From: Acidicapsa dinghuensis
Lineage (GTDB): Bacteria; Acidobacteriota; Terriglobia; Terriglobales; Acidobacteriaceae
NCBI RefSeq assembly: GCF_025685685.1
Contig: NZ_JAGSYH010000003.1
Location: 248,001 to 312,000, forward strand
DNA length: 64,000 nt
Direction: 5' to 3'
In this document: positions 53,897 to 62,578 of the stretch, piece after piece
Position numbering within the stretch: position 1 is the first letter of the stretch
Layout of the letters: every line of letters begins with the position of its first letter
The notes under the pieces: model-generated
Databases searched by the model: none
Seen by the model: the letters and a program-made list of their open reading frames with translations, nothing else
What the model was told of the DNA's origin: nothing
Program-made: the position numbers and the translations under genes

Positions 53897-55564
53897 ATGA
53901 ACAGGCCCATCCTTCTCGCGGTAGACGACGACATCAATGTGTTGGAAGCGGTGGTCCAGGATCTGCGCCGGCAGTATGGATCGACGTACAGAGTTGTGCG
54001 CGCGGCCAGCGGTCAAGCGGCGCTGGATACCCTGCAACAGTTAAAGGCTCGTGAAGAGGCCGTAGCCCTGCTTTTGAGCGATCAGCGCATGCCGGGCATG
54101 AGCGGTGTCGAGTTTCTGGAAAAGGCACGGAGTTTTTATCCGCACGCAAAGCGCGTCCTGTTGACGGCGTATGCGGACACCGAAGCGGCCATCCAGGCGA
54201 TCAACACAGCCCGCATTCACTATTACCTGACCAAGCCGTGGGATCCGCCGGAAGAGAAGCTGTACCCGGTGCTGGATGACCTGCTGCAGGACTGGAACGC
54301 CGGGTATCAGCCTAAATTCGACGGTATTCGTGTGATTGGACACCGGTGGTCGCTTAAGGATCACCAACTGCGGAGTTTCCTTTCGCGCAATCATGTGCCT
54401 TATCGCTGGCTGGATGCTGCCGCTAGCGACGATGCCCAGCAGCTGCTAAAAGAGCGTTCGCTTGACCCGGAAGCGCTTCCGGTAGTGTTGTTTGCGGATG
54501 GCAGCGCGCTTGTCGATCCGGAGCAGGAGGTGCTGGCGGCGCGCGTCGGCCTGCGGACGCAGCCTGCCCAGGACTTCTATGACATGGTGGTGGTTGGCGC
54601 CGGTCCGGCGGGCTTAGCTGCAGCCGTATATGGAGCGTCCGAGGGGTTGAAGACACTTGTAATCGAGCCGGATGCGCCGGGCGGACAGGCTGGATCTTCT
54701 TCAAAAATAGAGAATTATCTTGGATTCCCTGCAGGAATCACCGGTGCCGACCTGGGCCGGCGTGCGCATATGCAGTGCGTGCGGTTCGGAGCAGAGTTCC
54801 TGACGCAGCGAGCGATGAGCGTTCGGGCCGACGGGCAATACCGGTTTGTTTCGCTGGCAGATGGACGTGAGGTTTCGAGCCACGTTGTGCTGCTGGCTAC
54901 CGGGGTGCAATACCGAAAACTCGAAATTCCGGGTTGCTTAGACCTGACCGGGCGCGGCGTTTATTACGGAGCCGCGCTGGTGGAGGCCGCCGCCTGCAAG
55001 GATGAAGAGGTCTTCATTGTCGGCGGAGCGAATTCCGCCGGCCAGGCAGCCCTGCACTTCGCAAAGTTTGCCCAAAAGGTGACGATGCTGGTGCGTGGGA
55101 GCAGTCTTGAAGCGAGCATGTCGAAATATTTGATCGACGAAATCGAGAAGACCCCGAATATAGTGGTGGAACCAAACACCCAGGTGATAGAAGCACTGGG
55201 CAATGAGCATCTAGAGGCTTTGAAGGTTCGCGGACCGGAAGGGGAAAGTTGCCGTCCGGCTGGATCGCTTTTCGTATTTATCGGGGCTGCTCCAGGTACG
55301 GAATGGTTGCCGGATTCGATTTTGCGCGACGATAAAGGCTTTGTTTACTCAGGGATGGACCTAAGCACTGCCGATCCGAAGACGTCCGCGAAGTTCAAGG
55401 TTCAGTGGAAGCAGGAACGGCCTCCGTTTTTGCTGGAGTCCAGCGTTCCAGGAGTTTTTGTGGCGGGGGACGTGCGCCACGGTTCGATCAAACGAGCGGC
55501 TTCGGCGGTAGGTGAAGGCTCGATTGCAGTACAGTTTGCACATCAGTATTTGGCGAGTTTTTGA
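53897..55564 (+). CDS. Response regulator fused to glutaredoxin-like and thioredoxin-reductase-like FAD domains
   Basis: 555-residue protein with three parts. Receiver domain (about 1-125) with acidic pair VDDDINVLEAV, phosphoacceptor Asp in LLLSDQRMPGMSGVEF, and Lys in YLTKPWD, all intact. A thioredoxin/glutaredoxin-like domain (about 145-235: LRSFLSRNHVPYRWLDAAA, LPVVLFADGSALVDP) without a CxxC. A TrxR-like reductase (about 240-555) with FAD-binding VVVGAGPAGLAAAVYGA, NAD(P)H-binding VGGANSAGQAALHFAKFA, and GVFVAGDVRHGSIKRAASAVGEGS. The redox CxxC of TrxR is absent: the segment after GRGV reads YYGAALVEAAACKDEE. It is thus a phosphorylation-controlled flavin reductase rather than a classical TrxR. 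ATG 53897 begins the receiver; ATG 53858 is an alternative. First gene of a probable pair with the kinase. Confidence 0.93.
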   Translation: MNRPILLAVDDDINVLEAVVQDLRRQYGSTYRVVRAASGQAALDTLQQLKAREEAVALLLSDQRMPGMSGVEFLEKARSFYPHAKRVLLTAYADTEAAIQAINTARIHYYLTKPWDPPEEKLYPVLDDLLQDWNAGYQPKFDGIRVIGHRWSLKDHQLRSFLSRNHVPYRWLDAAASDDAQQLLKERSLDPEALPVVLFADGSALVDPEQEVLAARVGLRTQPAQDFYDMVVVGAGPAGLAAAVYGASEGLKTLVIEPDAPGGQAGSSSKIENYLGFPAGITGADLGRRAHMQCVRFGAEFLTQRAMSVRADGQYRFVSLADGREVSSHVVLLATGVQYRKLEIPGCLDLTGRGVYYGAALVEAAACKDEEVFIVGGANSAGQAALHFAKFAQKVTMLVRGSSLEASMSKYLIDEIEKTPNIVVEPNTQVIEALGNEHLEALKVRGPEGESCRPAGSLFVFIGAAPGTEWLPDSILRDDKGFVYSGMDLSTADPKTSAKFKVQWKQERPPFLLESSVPGVFVAGDVRHGSIKRAASAVGEGSIAVQFAHQYLASF

Positions 55565-55676
55565 GGTTAAACGGGTGCGGGAAGAGGCTAACGGGCAAAT
55601 CTCAACGAAAGTGGAATGGAAGAAACGCATCTTCCTGGCTCACGCTACATCCATAGCTAATGGAAATGTACGAGTA

Positions 55677-55696
55677 GCGGCAGCAGAAGCTGCGGC
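55677..55696 (+). promoter_or_regulatory. Imperfect hairpin just before kinase gene
   Basis: GCGGCAGC-AGAA-GCTGCGGC, seven of eight pairs, tetraloop AGAA, 14 bases before the kinase ATG, which lacks a Shine-Dalgarno. Could affect translation or stabilise the transcript. Confidence 0.35.
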
Positions 55697-55710
55697 ATAA
55701 ACAAAAAACG

Positions 55711-57162
55711 ATGGATACCGAAAACCAAATCACTACCGAGCGGGTCTCGCTGGACGATTACGCGGAACGGCTCACAGAAGCCTTCCCTGGCACCGGCGTT
55801 AAGCCGGAACAGCTTTGCGGCCTTGGAGATGCGGACCTGCTTCGCGTACCGGCCAATGTAACTTTTTACGACTCAACTGCCGGTAATGCACCAATGCGCG
55901 CTCTTTGGGTTTTGCTTGAGGGCGAAGCGGTAGCTGACAAGGTGGAAGCGGACGGCTCGCAGATGCGTGCCTATGCTGGCAAGGCTCCGGAATCCTTCGG
56001 TGAAGTCTTCCTGTTGGCGGGCAAAGCTCCGCCAATGCTCGCCAAGGCCGTGCAGCCTTCCGTAATTTTGCGTATCGATGAGTCAAGCTTCTGGAACCTG
56101 ATGGCTTGCTGTGAGCCGATCCGTAAAAAAGTACTCATAAATATGTCGGCTCGGCTGAAGGTTCTGCAAGCGGAAGCCGCGCATAGGGAAAAGCTGGTCT
56201 CTTTAGGAACGCTGGCTGCCGGACTCATGCATGAGCTGCACAATCCTGGATCGGCGGCAAAACGCGCCGCTTCCCAGCTGCGTGTAAACCTGACCCGGCT
56301 ACAGGAACTTAGCCTGCGACAAGCTTCGAAGCCAAAGACTCCGCTGCAACTCGAGTGCATGCATGACCTGCTAGCGCATGCTATGCATAGCTGCAAGGCT
56401 CCGGCGATGAGCAGTCTGGATCAGGCCGACGCCGAAGAGGCAATGTCGGAATGGCTTGATTCGTCGGGCGTGGAAAATGCTTACAAGATCGGCCCCGCGC
56501 TGGTCGCTATCGGCTTTGAGAAAGAAGAGCTGGAATGCGCCCGAACCGCCTTTGAGAACGGCTCTCTGTCAGACGCACTCAACTGGCTGGAAGCTCTGGT
56601 ATCGAGCATATCGTTAGTCTGCGCCATCGAGGAAAGCGTTTCCCGGGTTTCTGACCTGGTGATGGCAGTAAAGAAGTTTGCGTACGACGACCGCTGCACT
56701 TTACGAGACGTCGATGTGCATGACAGCATCCAGAGCACTCTGACGATTCTTGGGCATAAGATGCGGCAGAGACAGATCACCGTGCAGAAGCACTTCGATG
56801 CGGCACAGCCGAACATCCGGACGACTGGGGTTGCAATCAGCCAAGTCTGGACGAACCTGCTCGACAACGCCATCGATGCTTCGCCCGAAGGCGGCCAGAT
56901 CGATGTCAAGACATGGTCCGAACCGGACTATCTCGCAATTGCCATCGTCGATCACGGATCGGGTATTCCGGAGGAGATCCGCGAAAAGATCTTCGAGCCG
57001 TTCTTCACAACCAAGCCGGTGGGCAAGGGCACGGGACTTGGTCTCGAGATTGTGCAGCGCATCGTGACGCAGAGTTTTGGCGGAAAGATTCAGATCGATT
57101 CGAAGCCCGGCGAGACGAAGTTTATCGTGCGTCTGCCGCAAGCCGCAGGGCTGCCGGCCTGA
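55711..57162 (+). CDS. Soluble sensor histidine kinase with CRP-like N-terminal domain
   Basis: 483-residue cytoplasmic kinase with no membrane segment. Residues about 40-140 form a cyclic-nucleotide-binding-like barrel ([51 protein letters not shown]). The phosphate-binding cassette lacks the Arg-Ser-Ala of cAMP binders, so the ligand may differ. HisKA begins at [30 protein letters not shown] with phosphoacceptor His174, followed by a long insertion of about 150 residues (residues 190-340) and HATPase_c ([34 protein letters not shown]). The gap of 146 bases after the receiver-reductase gene on the same strand makes it the likely kinase partner. No ribosome-binding site is evident. Confidence 0.92.
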   Translation: MDTENQITTERVSLDDYAERLTEAFPGTGVKPEQLCGLGDADLLRVPANVTFYDSTAGNAPMRALWVLLEGEAVADKVEADGSQMRAYAGKAPESFGEVFLLAGKAPPMLAKAVQPSVILRIDESSFWNLMACCEPIRKKVLINMSARLKVLQAEAAHREKLVSLGTLAAGLMHELHNPGSAAKRAASQLRVNLTRLQELSLRQASKPKTPLQLECMHDLLAHAMHSCKAPAMSSLDQADAEEAMSEWLDSSGVENAYKIGPALVAIGFEKEELECARTAFENGSLSDALNWLEALVSSISLVCAIEESVSRVSDLVMAVKKFAYDDRCTLRDVDVHDSIQSTLTILGHKMRQRQITVQKHFDAAQPNIRTTGVAISQVWTNLLDNAIDASPEGGQIDVKTWSEPDYLAIAIVDHGSGIPEEIREKIFEPFFTTKPVGKGTGLGLEIVQRIVTQSFGGKIQIDSKPGETKFIVRLPQAAGLPA

Positions 57163-57196
57163 GCGACCAGAGCAACTGTTGTCGAATCACGGTTGC

Positions 57197-57712
57197 TCAA
57201 ATTTCTTTTTCTAAAATTACGAAGTGAAGATCGTCGCGCAGTGACTTGCCGAATCGCTCGTCGCCGCTTGGAAATGGTTCCTGCTCACCTGTGAGAGCAT
57301 AGCCGCGACGGAGATACCAAGCTAGGAGAGCATGACGAACATTGACTACTGTCATGCGGATACGCGTGGCTCCGTGTGCCTTGGCATATTGCTCGCTGGC
57401 CGCCAGGAGCGCCCGGCCAATTCCCTGATCTTGTAAATTCGGCAGAACCGTGAGCAGTCCCAGGTACCAGGTATTTTCGGACTTTGGCTCCAGCCATACG
57501 GTACCGATGATGCTGGCTTCAGGGCTTTCCCGCCACACCAGCAGATGCGCATGCGGTGCACGAATGAACTCCTGCCGCAGCAGGTCGTCAGTCAGACGAG
57601 TTCCTGTGATGTATCCGCGTTCCGAGTTCCAGCCCTCTGCGCCGCGGTAAGCGAGATTCGCCAACTCGATGATTGCCGGGTAGTCCTTTTCAGTTGAAGG
57701 AATGAGCTGCAT
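57197..57712 (-). CDS. GNAT-family N-acetyltransferase
   Basis: 171-residue acetyltransferase. Motif A LLTVLPNLQDQGIGRALLAASE carries the Q-x-x-G-x-G/A acetyl-CoA loop (QDQGIGRA); motif B is IRMTVVNVRHALLAWYLRRGYAL, with the usual Tyr near the end. The N-terminal STEKDYPAIIELANLAYRG is typical of small-molecule or antibiotic-modifying GNATs. The upstream ATG at 57799 adds 29 unsupported residues; ATG 57712 starts the beta1 strand (MQLIPSTEKD). Convergent with the kinase gene, 34 bases apart. Substrate unknown. Confidence 0.88.
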   Translation of the reverse strand: MQLIPSTEKDYPAIIELANLAYRGAEGWNSERGYITGTRLTDDLLRQEFIRAPHAHLLVWRESPEASIIGTVWLEPKSENTWYLGLLTVLPNLQDQGIGRALLAASEQYAKAHGATRIRMTVVNVRHALLAWYLRRGYALTGEQEPFPSGDERFGKSLRDDLHFVILEKEI

Positions 57713-57932
57713 CGAAAGCCATTCTAAAGCCCTGCATTGCCCCGTTTCAGGACATTCCTTATGGGTATCCACGTGACCTTGGTTTGAAGTTACCTGCAAT
57801 CACGCCGATAGATGGGCATATACGGAACCGCACAGAGCCTTGGAGAGTGGCCTAAAGCCTGTGCTGACAGGCCTTCATGCAACGCAACGGCTAAGACGGT
57901 CGAAGGCCCGAAACCGGATCAGGGAGACAGGA

Positions 57933-58808
57933 ATGTTCGCAATCATAGGCATCCTCGTGGTGTTCGGCGCCATCATCGCCGGATATCTGATGGAAAAGGG
58001 CAACATGCTTGTGCTGATGCAGCCGGCCGAGCTCATCATTATTGGCGGCGCGGCGTTGGGCACACTGCTGATTGCGAATCCGCTGCATATCATCCGCGCG
58101 ATTGCGAACGGGATCGTTGGTGTCATTAAGCCGTCGCCCTTCGGCCAAGAGCGTTATCTGGAAACGATGAAGATGATGTTTGAGTTTCTCAACAAGATTC
58201 GCAAGGAAGGCATGCTGTCGGTTGAGAACGATGTTGAGAAGCCAAAGGAATCGGCCATCTTTCAGAAATATCCGGCATTTCTAAGCGACCACCACGTCAT
58301 GGATTTTGTCTGCGACACAATGCGCATGGCCGTTACCGGTGGCGTAGAACCGTTTGACATGGATCAGATGATGGAGCGGGATATGGAAGTGCATCATCAC
58401 GGCGCCGTTGCCCCCGTGACCTCACTGCACAGCATTGCCGATTCGCTGCCGGGGCTTGGAATCGTCGCGGCAGTGCTGGGTGTCGTGATAACAATGGGTG
58501 CGCTTGGCGGTCCACCGGAAGAGATTGGACACAAGGTAGCGGCGGCGCTTGTAGGCACGTTTCTCGGCATTCTGATGTGCTACGGACTGGTAGGACCTCT
58601 GGCGGCGAACATGACCAAACAGGCCGACGATCAGAACGCTTATCTGCAGGTGCTGCGTGTGCTGATCCTTTCCTTCCTCAAGGGCAACGCGCCGATGATC
58701 GCTATCGAGATGGCGCGCAGATCGATTCCTTCGCACGTGCGGCCAACTTTCACCGAGATGGAAAAGGCATGTAAAGGCAGCGGCGCCACTGCGGCAGAGG
58801 CAGCGTAA
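57933..58808 (+). CDS. motA: Flagellar motor stator protein MotA
   Basis: Proton-channel subunit of the flagellar stator; 291 residues, near E. coli MotA (295). ATG 57933 has GGGAG six bases upstream. Four membrane helices: residues about 2-20, 33-50, and a pair after residue 160 (PGLGIVAAVLGVVITMG; ALVGTFLGILMCYGLVGPLAANM). Key residues fall at identical positions to E. coli: Arg90 and Glu98 in the cytoplasmic loop that contacts FliG, and Pro173 in LPGLG. It is followed nine bases later by motB. No other flagellar gene is in the window. Confidence 0.96.
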   Translation: MFAIIGILVVFGAIIAGYLMEKGNMLVLMQPAELIIIGGAALGTLLIANPLHIIRAIANGIVGVIKPSPFGQERYLETMKMMFEFLNKIRKEGMLSVENDVEKPKESAIFQKYPAFLSDHHVMDFVCDTMRMAVTGGVEPFDMDQMMERDMEVHHHGAVAPVTSLHSIADSLPGLGIVAAVLGVVITMGALGGPPEEIGHKVAAALVGTFLGILMCYGLVGPLAANMTKQADDQNAYLQVLRVLILSFLKGNAPMIAIEMARRSIPSHVRPTFTEMEKACKGSGATAAEAA

Positions 58809-58817
58809 GAGAACACT

Positions 58818-59639
58818 ATGCCCAGCCATGCGAAGCGTCCCATTATTGTCATCAAGAAAGTTGTCAGTCATAAAGGCCATCATGGCGGCGCGTGGAAGGT
58901 TGCTTATGCCGACTTTGTGACGGCTATGATGGCTCTTTTTATCGTGCTGTGGCTGATGAACACCAGCACCAAGATAAAGCAAGCCGTGGCCGGATATTTT
59001 CACGATCCGCGGAGCTCGCAATCGCAAACTGGAGCAAGTCATGTGGGCGATGCGGAGAATTTGCCGATCGACAAAGACAATGTAGAGAAGCTGAAAGAGC
59101 GAATTCAAAAGGCGATTCAAAACCAGAAGGATCTGGAGAAGCTTGCCAAGCAGGTCGAGATCACGATCACGCCAGAAGGGCTGCGCATTGAGCTCATCGA
59201 AAACAAGAATGGCACCTTCTTTGAAAGCGGCAGCGCAAAACTCAGTGATAGCGGTCAGGAGCTTTTGGGTATGCTGGCGGGGCAACTGAAGACGCTGCCC
59301 AACCATCTTCTGCTGGAAGGCCACACAGATGCGCAGCCGTACGCTCCAGACGCGACTTATACCAACTGGGAGCTCTCTGCTGATCGCGCCAATGCCGCGC
59401 GCAGGCTGCTGCGTACCGATGGTGTGCGGCAGGATCAGATATCGCAGGTACGTGGCTATGCCGACCAGATGCTGCGCGTGAAAAATGATCCCTATGACCC
59501 GTCGAACCGCAGGATTTCTTTGATTGTGCAGTGGGTGCAGATGGCTTCGACAACAGGAATAACGAATGAAATCGAGAAAGAGCCTGCCAAGCTAGCGGAA
59601 TCTCTTAAAGTTGCAACGCCGCGGCAGTCAGAGAAATAA
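58818..59639 (+). CDS. motB: Flagellar motor stator protein MotB
   Basis: Peptidoglycan-anchored stator subunit; 273 residues. N-terminal cytoplasmic start with basic residues, single membrane helix (WKVAYADFVTAMMALFIVLW) with the proton-binding Asp at position 32, as in E. coli MotB. A plug segment and linker with coiled coil (residues about 85-125: DNVEKLKERIQKAIQNQKDL) follow, then the OmpA-like peptidoglycan-binding domain (FFESGSAKLSDSGQELLG, LLEGHTDAQPY, WELSADRANAARRLL, NRRISLIVQW) complete with its Asp and Arg residues. Nine bases after motA, so they are co-transcribed. The convergent neighbour stops 21 bases away. Confidence 0.96.
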   Translation: MPSHAKRPIIVIKKVVSHKGHHGGAWKVAYADFVTAMMALFIVLWLMNTSTKIKQAVAGYFHDPRSSQSQTGASHVGDAENLPIDKDNVEKLKERIQKAIQNQKDLEKLAKQVEITITPEGLRIELIENKNGTFFESGSAKLSDSGQELLGMLAGQLKTLPNHLLLEGHTDAQPYAPDATYTNWELSADRANAARRLLRTDGVRQDQISQVRGYADQMLRVKNDPYDPSNRRISLIVQWVQMASTTGITNEIEKEPAKLAESLKVATPRQSEK

Positions 59640-59660
59640 CAATGCCGAAGTAGCGTTGAG

Positions 59661-60194
59661 CTATTCTCCTGGCTCTTCCGATTTTGCATTTCGTCGAGAT
59701 GAGCGCGATGGCCGCTCTTCCGTAATGACTCGATATGCGTTTATCTCGCCTCGATTGCAGTAACGGCAACCGCAGAATGGTTTGCTTCCTTTCGCCTTTG
59801 GATGGATACGCCAACCGAGAACCTGGCTTGGAGAATAAATCCTTGTAATCGAGGTTCTGGACACACTATGGGGAACGATAACCTCCAAACCGAGCCCGTC
59901 ATCATGCTCATTAAAAATGAGCGAGGCTTCTGCTGCGGTAACCTCAAGAAAATCGCCATTGTATTTGCCGATCCAAACCAGTGTTTCAGGAACCAGATCG
60001 AACTGCACTGCCTGGATAGTCTTGACCCCGGATCGCTTCAGCTCTCGTAGCCATTGATGAGTTCGAAAGTAATCGAGAACGACGGGCGTACAGTAAAAAC
60101 CTTTTTGCCCAAGTCTAGTTGACCTTGCAAGAATACCGTTTCGCTCAATTCTGGGAATGTGCTTAGCATCTGCGAGATGAATGAACTGTGCCAT
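59661..60194 (-). CDS. Unrecognised 177-residue protein, possibly ART-fold like, with C-terminal Cys cluster
   Basis: 177 residues, not assigned to a named family. The N-terminus (AQFIHLADAKHIPRIERNGILA) resembles the start of DarT-type ADP-ribosyltransferases (a beta strand with His, then a helix ending in Asn-Gly-hydrophobic), followed by GFYCTPVVLDYF and TIQAVQFDLVPETLVWIG. No catalytic Glu motif can be assigned with confidence; EVTAAEASLIF may be one. The C-terminus has a CGCRYC cluster, possible metal binding, then a basic tail (RPSRSSRRNAKSEE). Base composition here looks lower in GC than the neighbours, so horizontal transfer is possible. No antitoxin gene is adjacent. ATG 60194 has no clear ribosome-binding site. 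Confidence 0.6.
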   Translation of the reverse strand: MAQFIHLADAKHIPRIERNGILARSTRLGQKGFYCTPVVLDYFRTHQWLRELKRSGVKTIQAVQFDLVPETLVWIGKYNGDFLEVTAAEASLIFNEHDDGLGLEVIVPHSVSRTSITRIYSPSQVLGWRIHPKAKGSKPFCGCRYCNRGEINAYRVITEERPSRSSRRNAKSEEPGE

Positions 60195-60293
60195 CGTTTT
60201 GCCGTCGCCATTGCTAGCTTACTTGTGGACTGCGGTTTGAATTTTCCTGACGTGGAGACAGATGTTAGCATGACTGGCGACGGAGAATCCTAC

Positions 60294-62510
60294 ATGAAGC
60301 AAACAAGAATGAAAACCTTTCCAGCCATCCCATTTCTTTTTGCGTCCATCTGGGGGGCCTGCATACCTGGAACCGCTCAGAATCACGTTGATCCCACTGG
60401 GCCGGTCTTTCGCATGGATGGTGGCAATGTTACTTACGCCTTCGGCGTAAATGAGCGCGGTGAGCTGCAGCAACTCTATTGGGGTGGGCGCGTTGCTGCG
60501 TCCGACAAGATTGAGCCGGCGCATTCCGATCCCGAGTGGGCCTCATTCGATTCTTCCTACAACAACACGCCACAGGAATACGCGGGATGGGGTTCGGGGC
60601 TCTACATGGAGCCTGCTCTCAAAGTCACATTTGCCGATGGCGTGCGTGATCTGGTGCTGCATTACGTCTCAAGCAGCAAGCCTGCAGATAATGCGCTCGA
60701 TGTAGTGCTGAAGGATATTTCGCGAGCTGTAACGGTAACGCTGCATTATCGAATGGATCCCGAGTCAGGCATCCTGGCGCGATCGGCAACGATCGAAAAC
60801 AGCGAACCTAAGCCCATCATGATCGAACAGGCTGCCGCAGCCGCTTATTCGCTGCCTGCAGCGCACTACACACTTGAATACCTGAGCGGCCGCTGGGCTG
60901 GCGAGTGGACGCTGAACTCGGAGACTATCCATCAAGGACAGCGCGTACTCGAGAGCCGCCGCGGCACTACCGGTCATCAACTCAATCCGTGGTTTGCCAT
61001 CGGCAAAGACGATGCTGATGAGGAACATGGTGACACATGGTTCGGCGAACTGGCATGGAGCGGATCATGGCGCATCACGGTCGAGCAGGACACGCTGGAC
61101 AAAGTGCGTGTTACGGGTGGCTTCAACCCCTTTGATTTTGGTTATCAGCTCAAGACCGGCGAGAAGCTGGAGACACCGGCTTTCTATACGGGTTATTCCG
61201 ACCATGGATATGGTGGCGCTTCGCGTCTCATGAACCAATTCACGGTTACACACATTCTTCCCGAGGCTCCGAACCCGCGCCCGCGGCCTGTGATCTACAA
61301 CTCATGGGAAGCGACGGAGTTTCATGTCAACGAAGCCGGCCAGGAGGCTCTTGCCGTCAAAGCTGCGGCGATGGGCGCAGATCGCTTTGTGATGGACGAT
61401 GGCTGGTTTGGCCAGCGCAAAGATGATCACGCCGGACTTGGCGACTGGTACGTGAATAAGGAGAAGTTTCCCAACGGGCTCAAGCCGCTGATCGACAAAG
61501 TGCATTCACTCGGGATGGATTTCGGACTTTGGGTTGAGCCGGAGATGGTGAATCCGGATTCGGATCTGTACCGCGCGCATCCGGACTGGGTGCTGAATTT
61601 TCCCGGCCGTCCGCGCCTGGAAGAGCGCAATCAGCTGGTGCTGAATCTGGCGCGGCAGGATGTACGCGACTACGTCTTCGGATTTCTCGACAAACTACTT
61701 AGCGAAAACCAGATCTCTTTTCTCAAGTGGGACTACAACCGCAACTGGAGCGAGCCCGGCTGGGATCAGATGCCGCCCGATCAGCAAAAAGAGGTCTACG
61801 TCAAATTCATCCAGAATCTGTACTGGGTCCTGGCAGAGCTGCGTAAGAAACATCCTGGTGTGGAGATCGAAAGCTGCTCCGGCGGCGGCGGGCGTGTGGA
61901 CCTTGGCATACTGCACTACACGGATGAAGTATGGCCCTCTGATAACACCGATCCCTTTGATCGCCTGAGTCAGCAGGATGGTTTTACTCGTGCGTATCCT
62001 GCGCAGGTGATGATGGCGTGGGTCACGGACTCACCCCACTGGGCTAATAATCGCAGCACTTCCCTCACCTATCGCATGCTGGTCTCGATGCAGGGATCGC
62101 TCGGCATTGGCGGCAATCTCAATAAGTGGAGCGATGAGGAACTGGCTACAGCAAAACGGCTGATTGCTTCTTATCATCAGGTGCAAAAGACCATCACGCA
62201 AGGTAGCCTGTACCGGTTGATTTCGCCTACCAACGGCAGCGAATTTTCTGCTACCGAGACGGTGTCTCCGGACAAATCTCAGGCCGTCTTCTTTGCCTTT
62301 GTGCATTCGACGCAGGAGGGACGCAGTTTTCCAAGACTTCAGCTCTTGGGTCTTGATCCTGCAGCGGAATATGCTCTGACCAGCATCGAAGGTAAAACGC
62401 TGCCGGGTACGCCTGAACATGCCAGCGGGGCCTGGTGGATGAATCACGGTGTCGATATCGACCTACATGGAGACTTTCAGGGAGCGGCTTTCCGGCTCGA
62501 CCGCCGCTAA
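60294..62510 (+). CDS. Secreted alpha-galactosidase, GH36
   Basis: Hydrolyses terminal alpha-galactosides from melibiose, raffinose or galactomannan. 738 residues starting at ATG 60294, supported by GGAG nine bases upstream; an earlier frame start at 60159 is unsupported. Signal peptide FPAIPFLFASIWGACIPGTAQ. The N-terminal super-beta-sandwich (residues about 30-310: LQQLYWGGRVAAS, AGWGSGLYMEPALKVTF) precedes the catalytic barrel, with RFVMDDGWFGQRKDDH, VEPEMVNPDSDLY, nucleophile Asp480 in FLKWDYNR, CSGGGGRVDLGILHYTDEVW, and acid/base Asp550 in SDNTDPFDR. A C-terminal beta domain closes the protein. A bidirectional hairpin follows the stop. Confidence 0.95.
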   Translation: MKQTRMKTFPAIPFLFASIWGACIPGTAQNHVDPTGPVFRMDGGNVTYAFGVNERGELQQLYWGGRVAASDKIEPAHSDPEWASFDSSYNNTPQEYAGWGSGLYMEPALKVTFADGVRDLVLHYVSSSKPADNALDVVLKDISRAVTVTLHYRMDPESGILARSATIENSEPKPIMIEQAAAAAYSLPAAHYTLEYLSGRWAGEWTLNSETIHQGQRVLESRRGTTGHQLNPWFAIGKDDADEEHGDTWFGELAWSGSWRITVEQDTLDKVRVTGGFNPFDFGYQLKTGEKLETPAFYTGYSDHGYGGASRLMNQFTVTHILPEAPNPRPRPVIYNSWEATEFHVNEAGQEALAVKAAAMGADRFVMDDGWFGQRKDDHAGLGDWYVNKEKFPNGLKPLIDKVHSLGMDFGLWVEPEMVNPDSDLYRAHPDWVLNFPGRPRLEERNQLVLNLARQDVRDYVFGFLDKLLSENQISFLKWDYNRNWSEPGWDQMPPDQQKEVYVKFIQNLYWVLAELRKKHPGVEIESCSGGGGRVDLGILHYTDEVWPSDNTDPFDRLSQQDGFTRAYPAQVMMAWVTDSPHWANNRSTSLTYRMLVSMQGSLGIGGNLNKWSDEELATAKRLIASYHQVQKTITQGSLYRLISPTNGSEFSATETVSPDKSQAVFFAFVHSTQEGRSFPRLQLLGLDPAAEYALTSIEGKTLPGTPEHASGAWWMNHGVDIDLHGDFQGAAFRLDRR

Positions 62511-62518
62511 TGTTAAAA

Positions 62519-62556
62519 GCGCGTGCGTGCATTTTGTGGCTAATGCATACGCGCGC
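62519..62556. terminator. Bidirectional terminator-like hairpin
   Basis: GCGCGTGCGTGCAT / ATGCATACGCGCGC, 14 positions with one mismatch and two G-T pairs, loop of 10 bases, between the convergent GH36 stop (62510) and the stop of the MBG gene (62579). The T-rich loop side TTTTG is internal, with no T-run after the stem. Confidence 0.65.
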
Positions 62557-62578
62557 TCCTGACGATGAGCCGATGTAA

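Noticed and set aside
55512-55700. 62-codon frame between reductase fusion and kinase
   Set aside because: Begins inside the upstream gene, no ribosome-binding site, Ala/Glu-rich end coincides with the hairpin.
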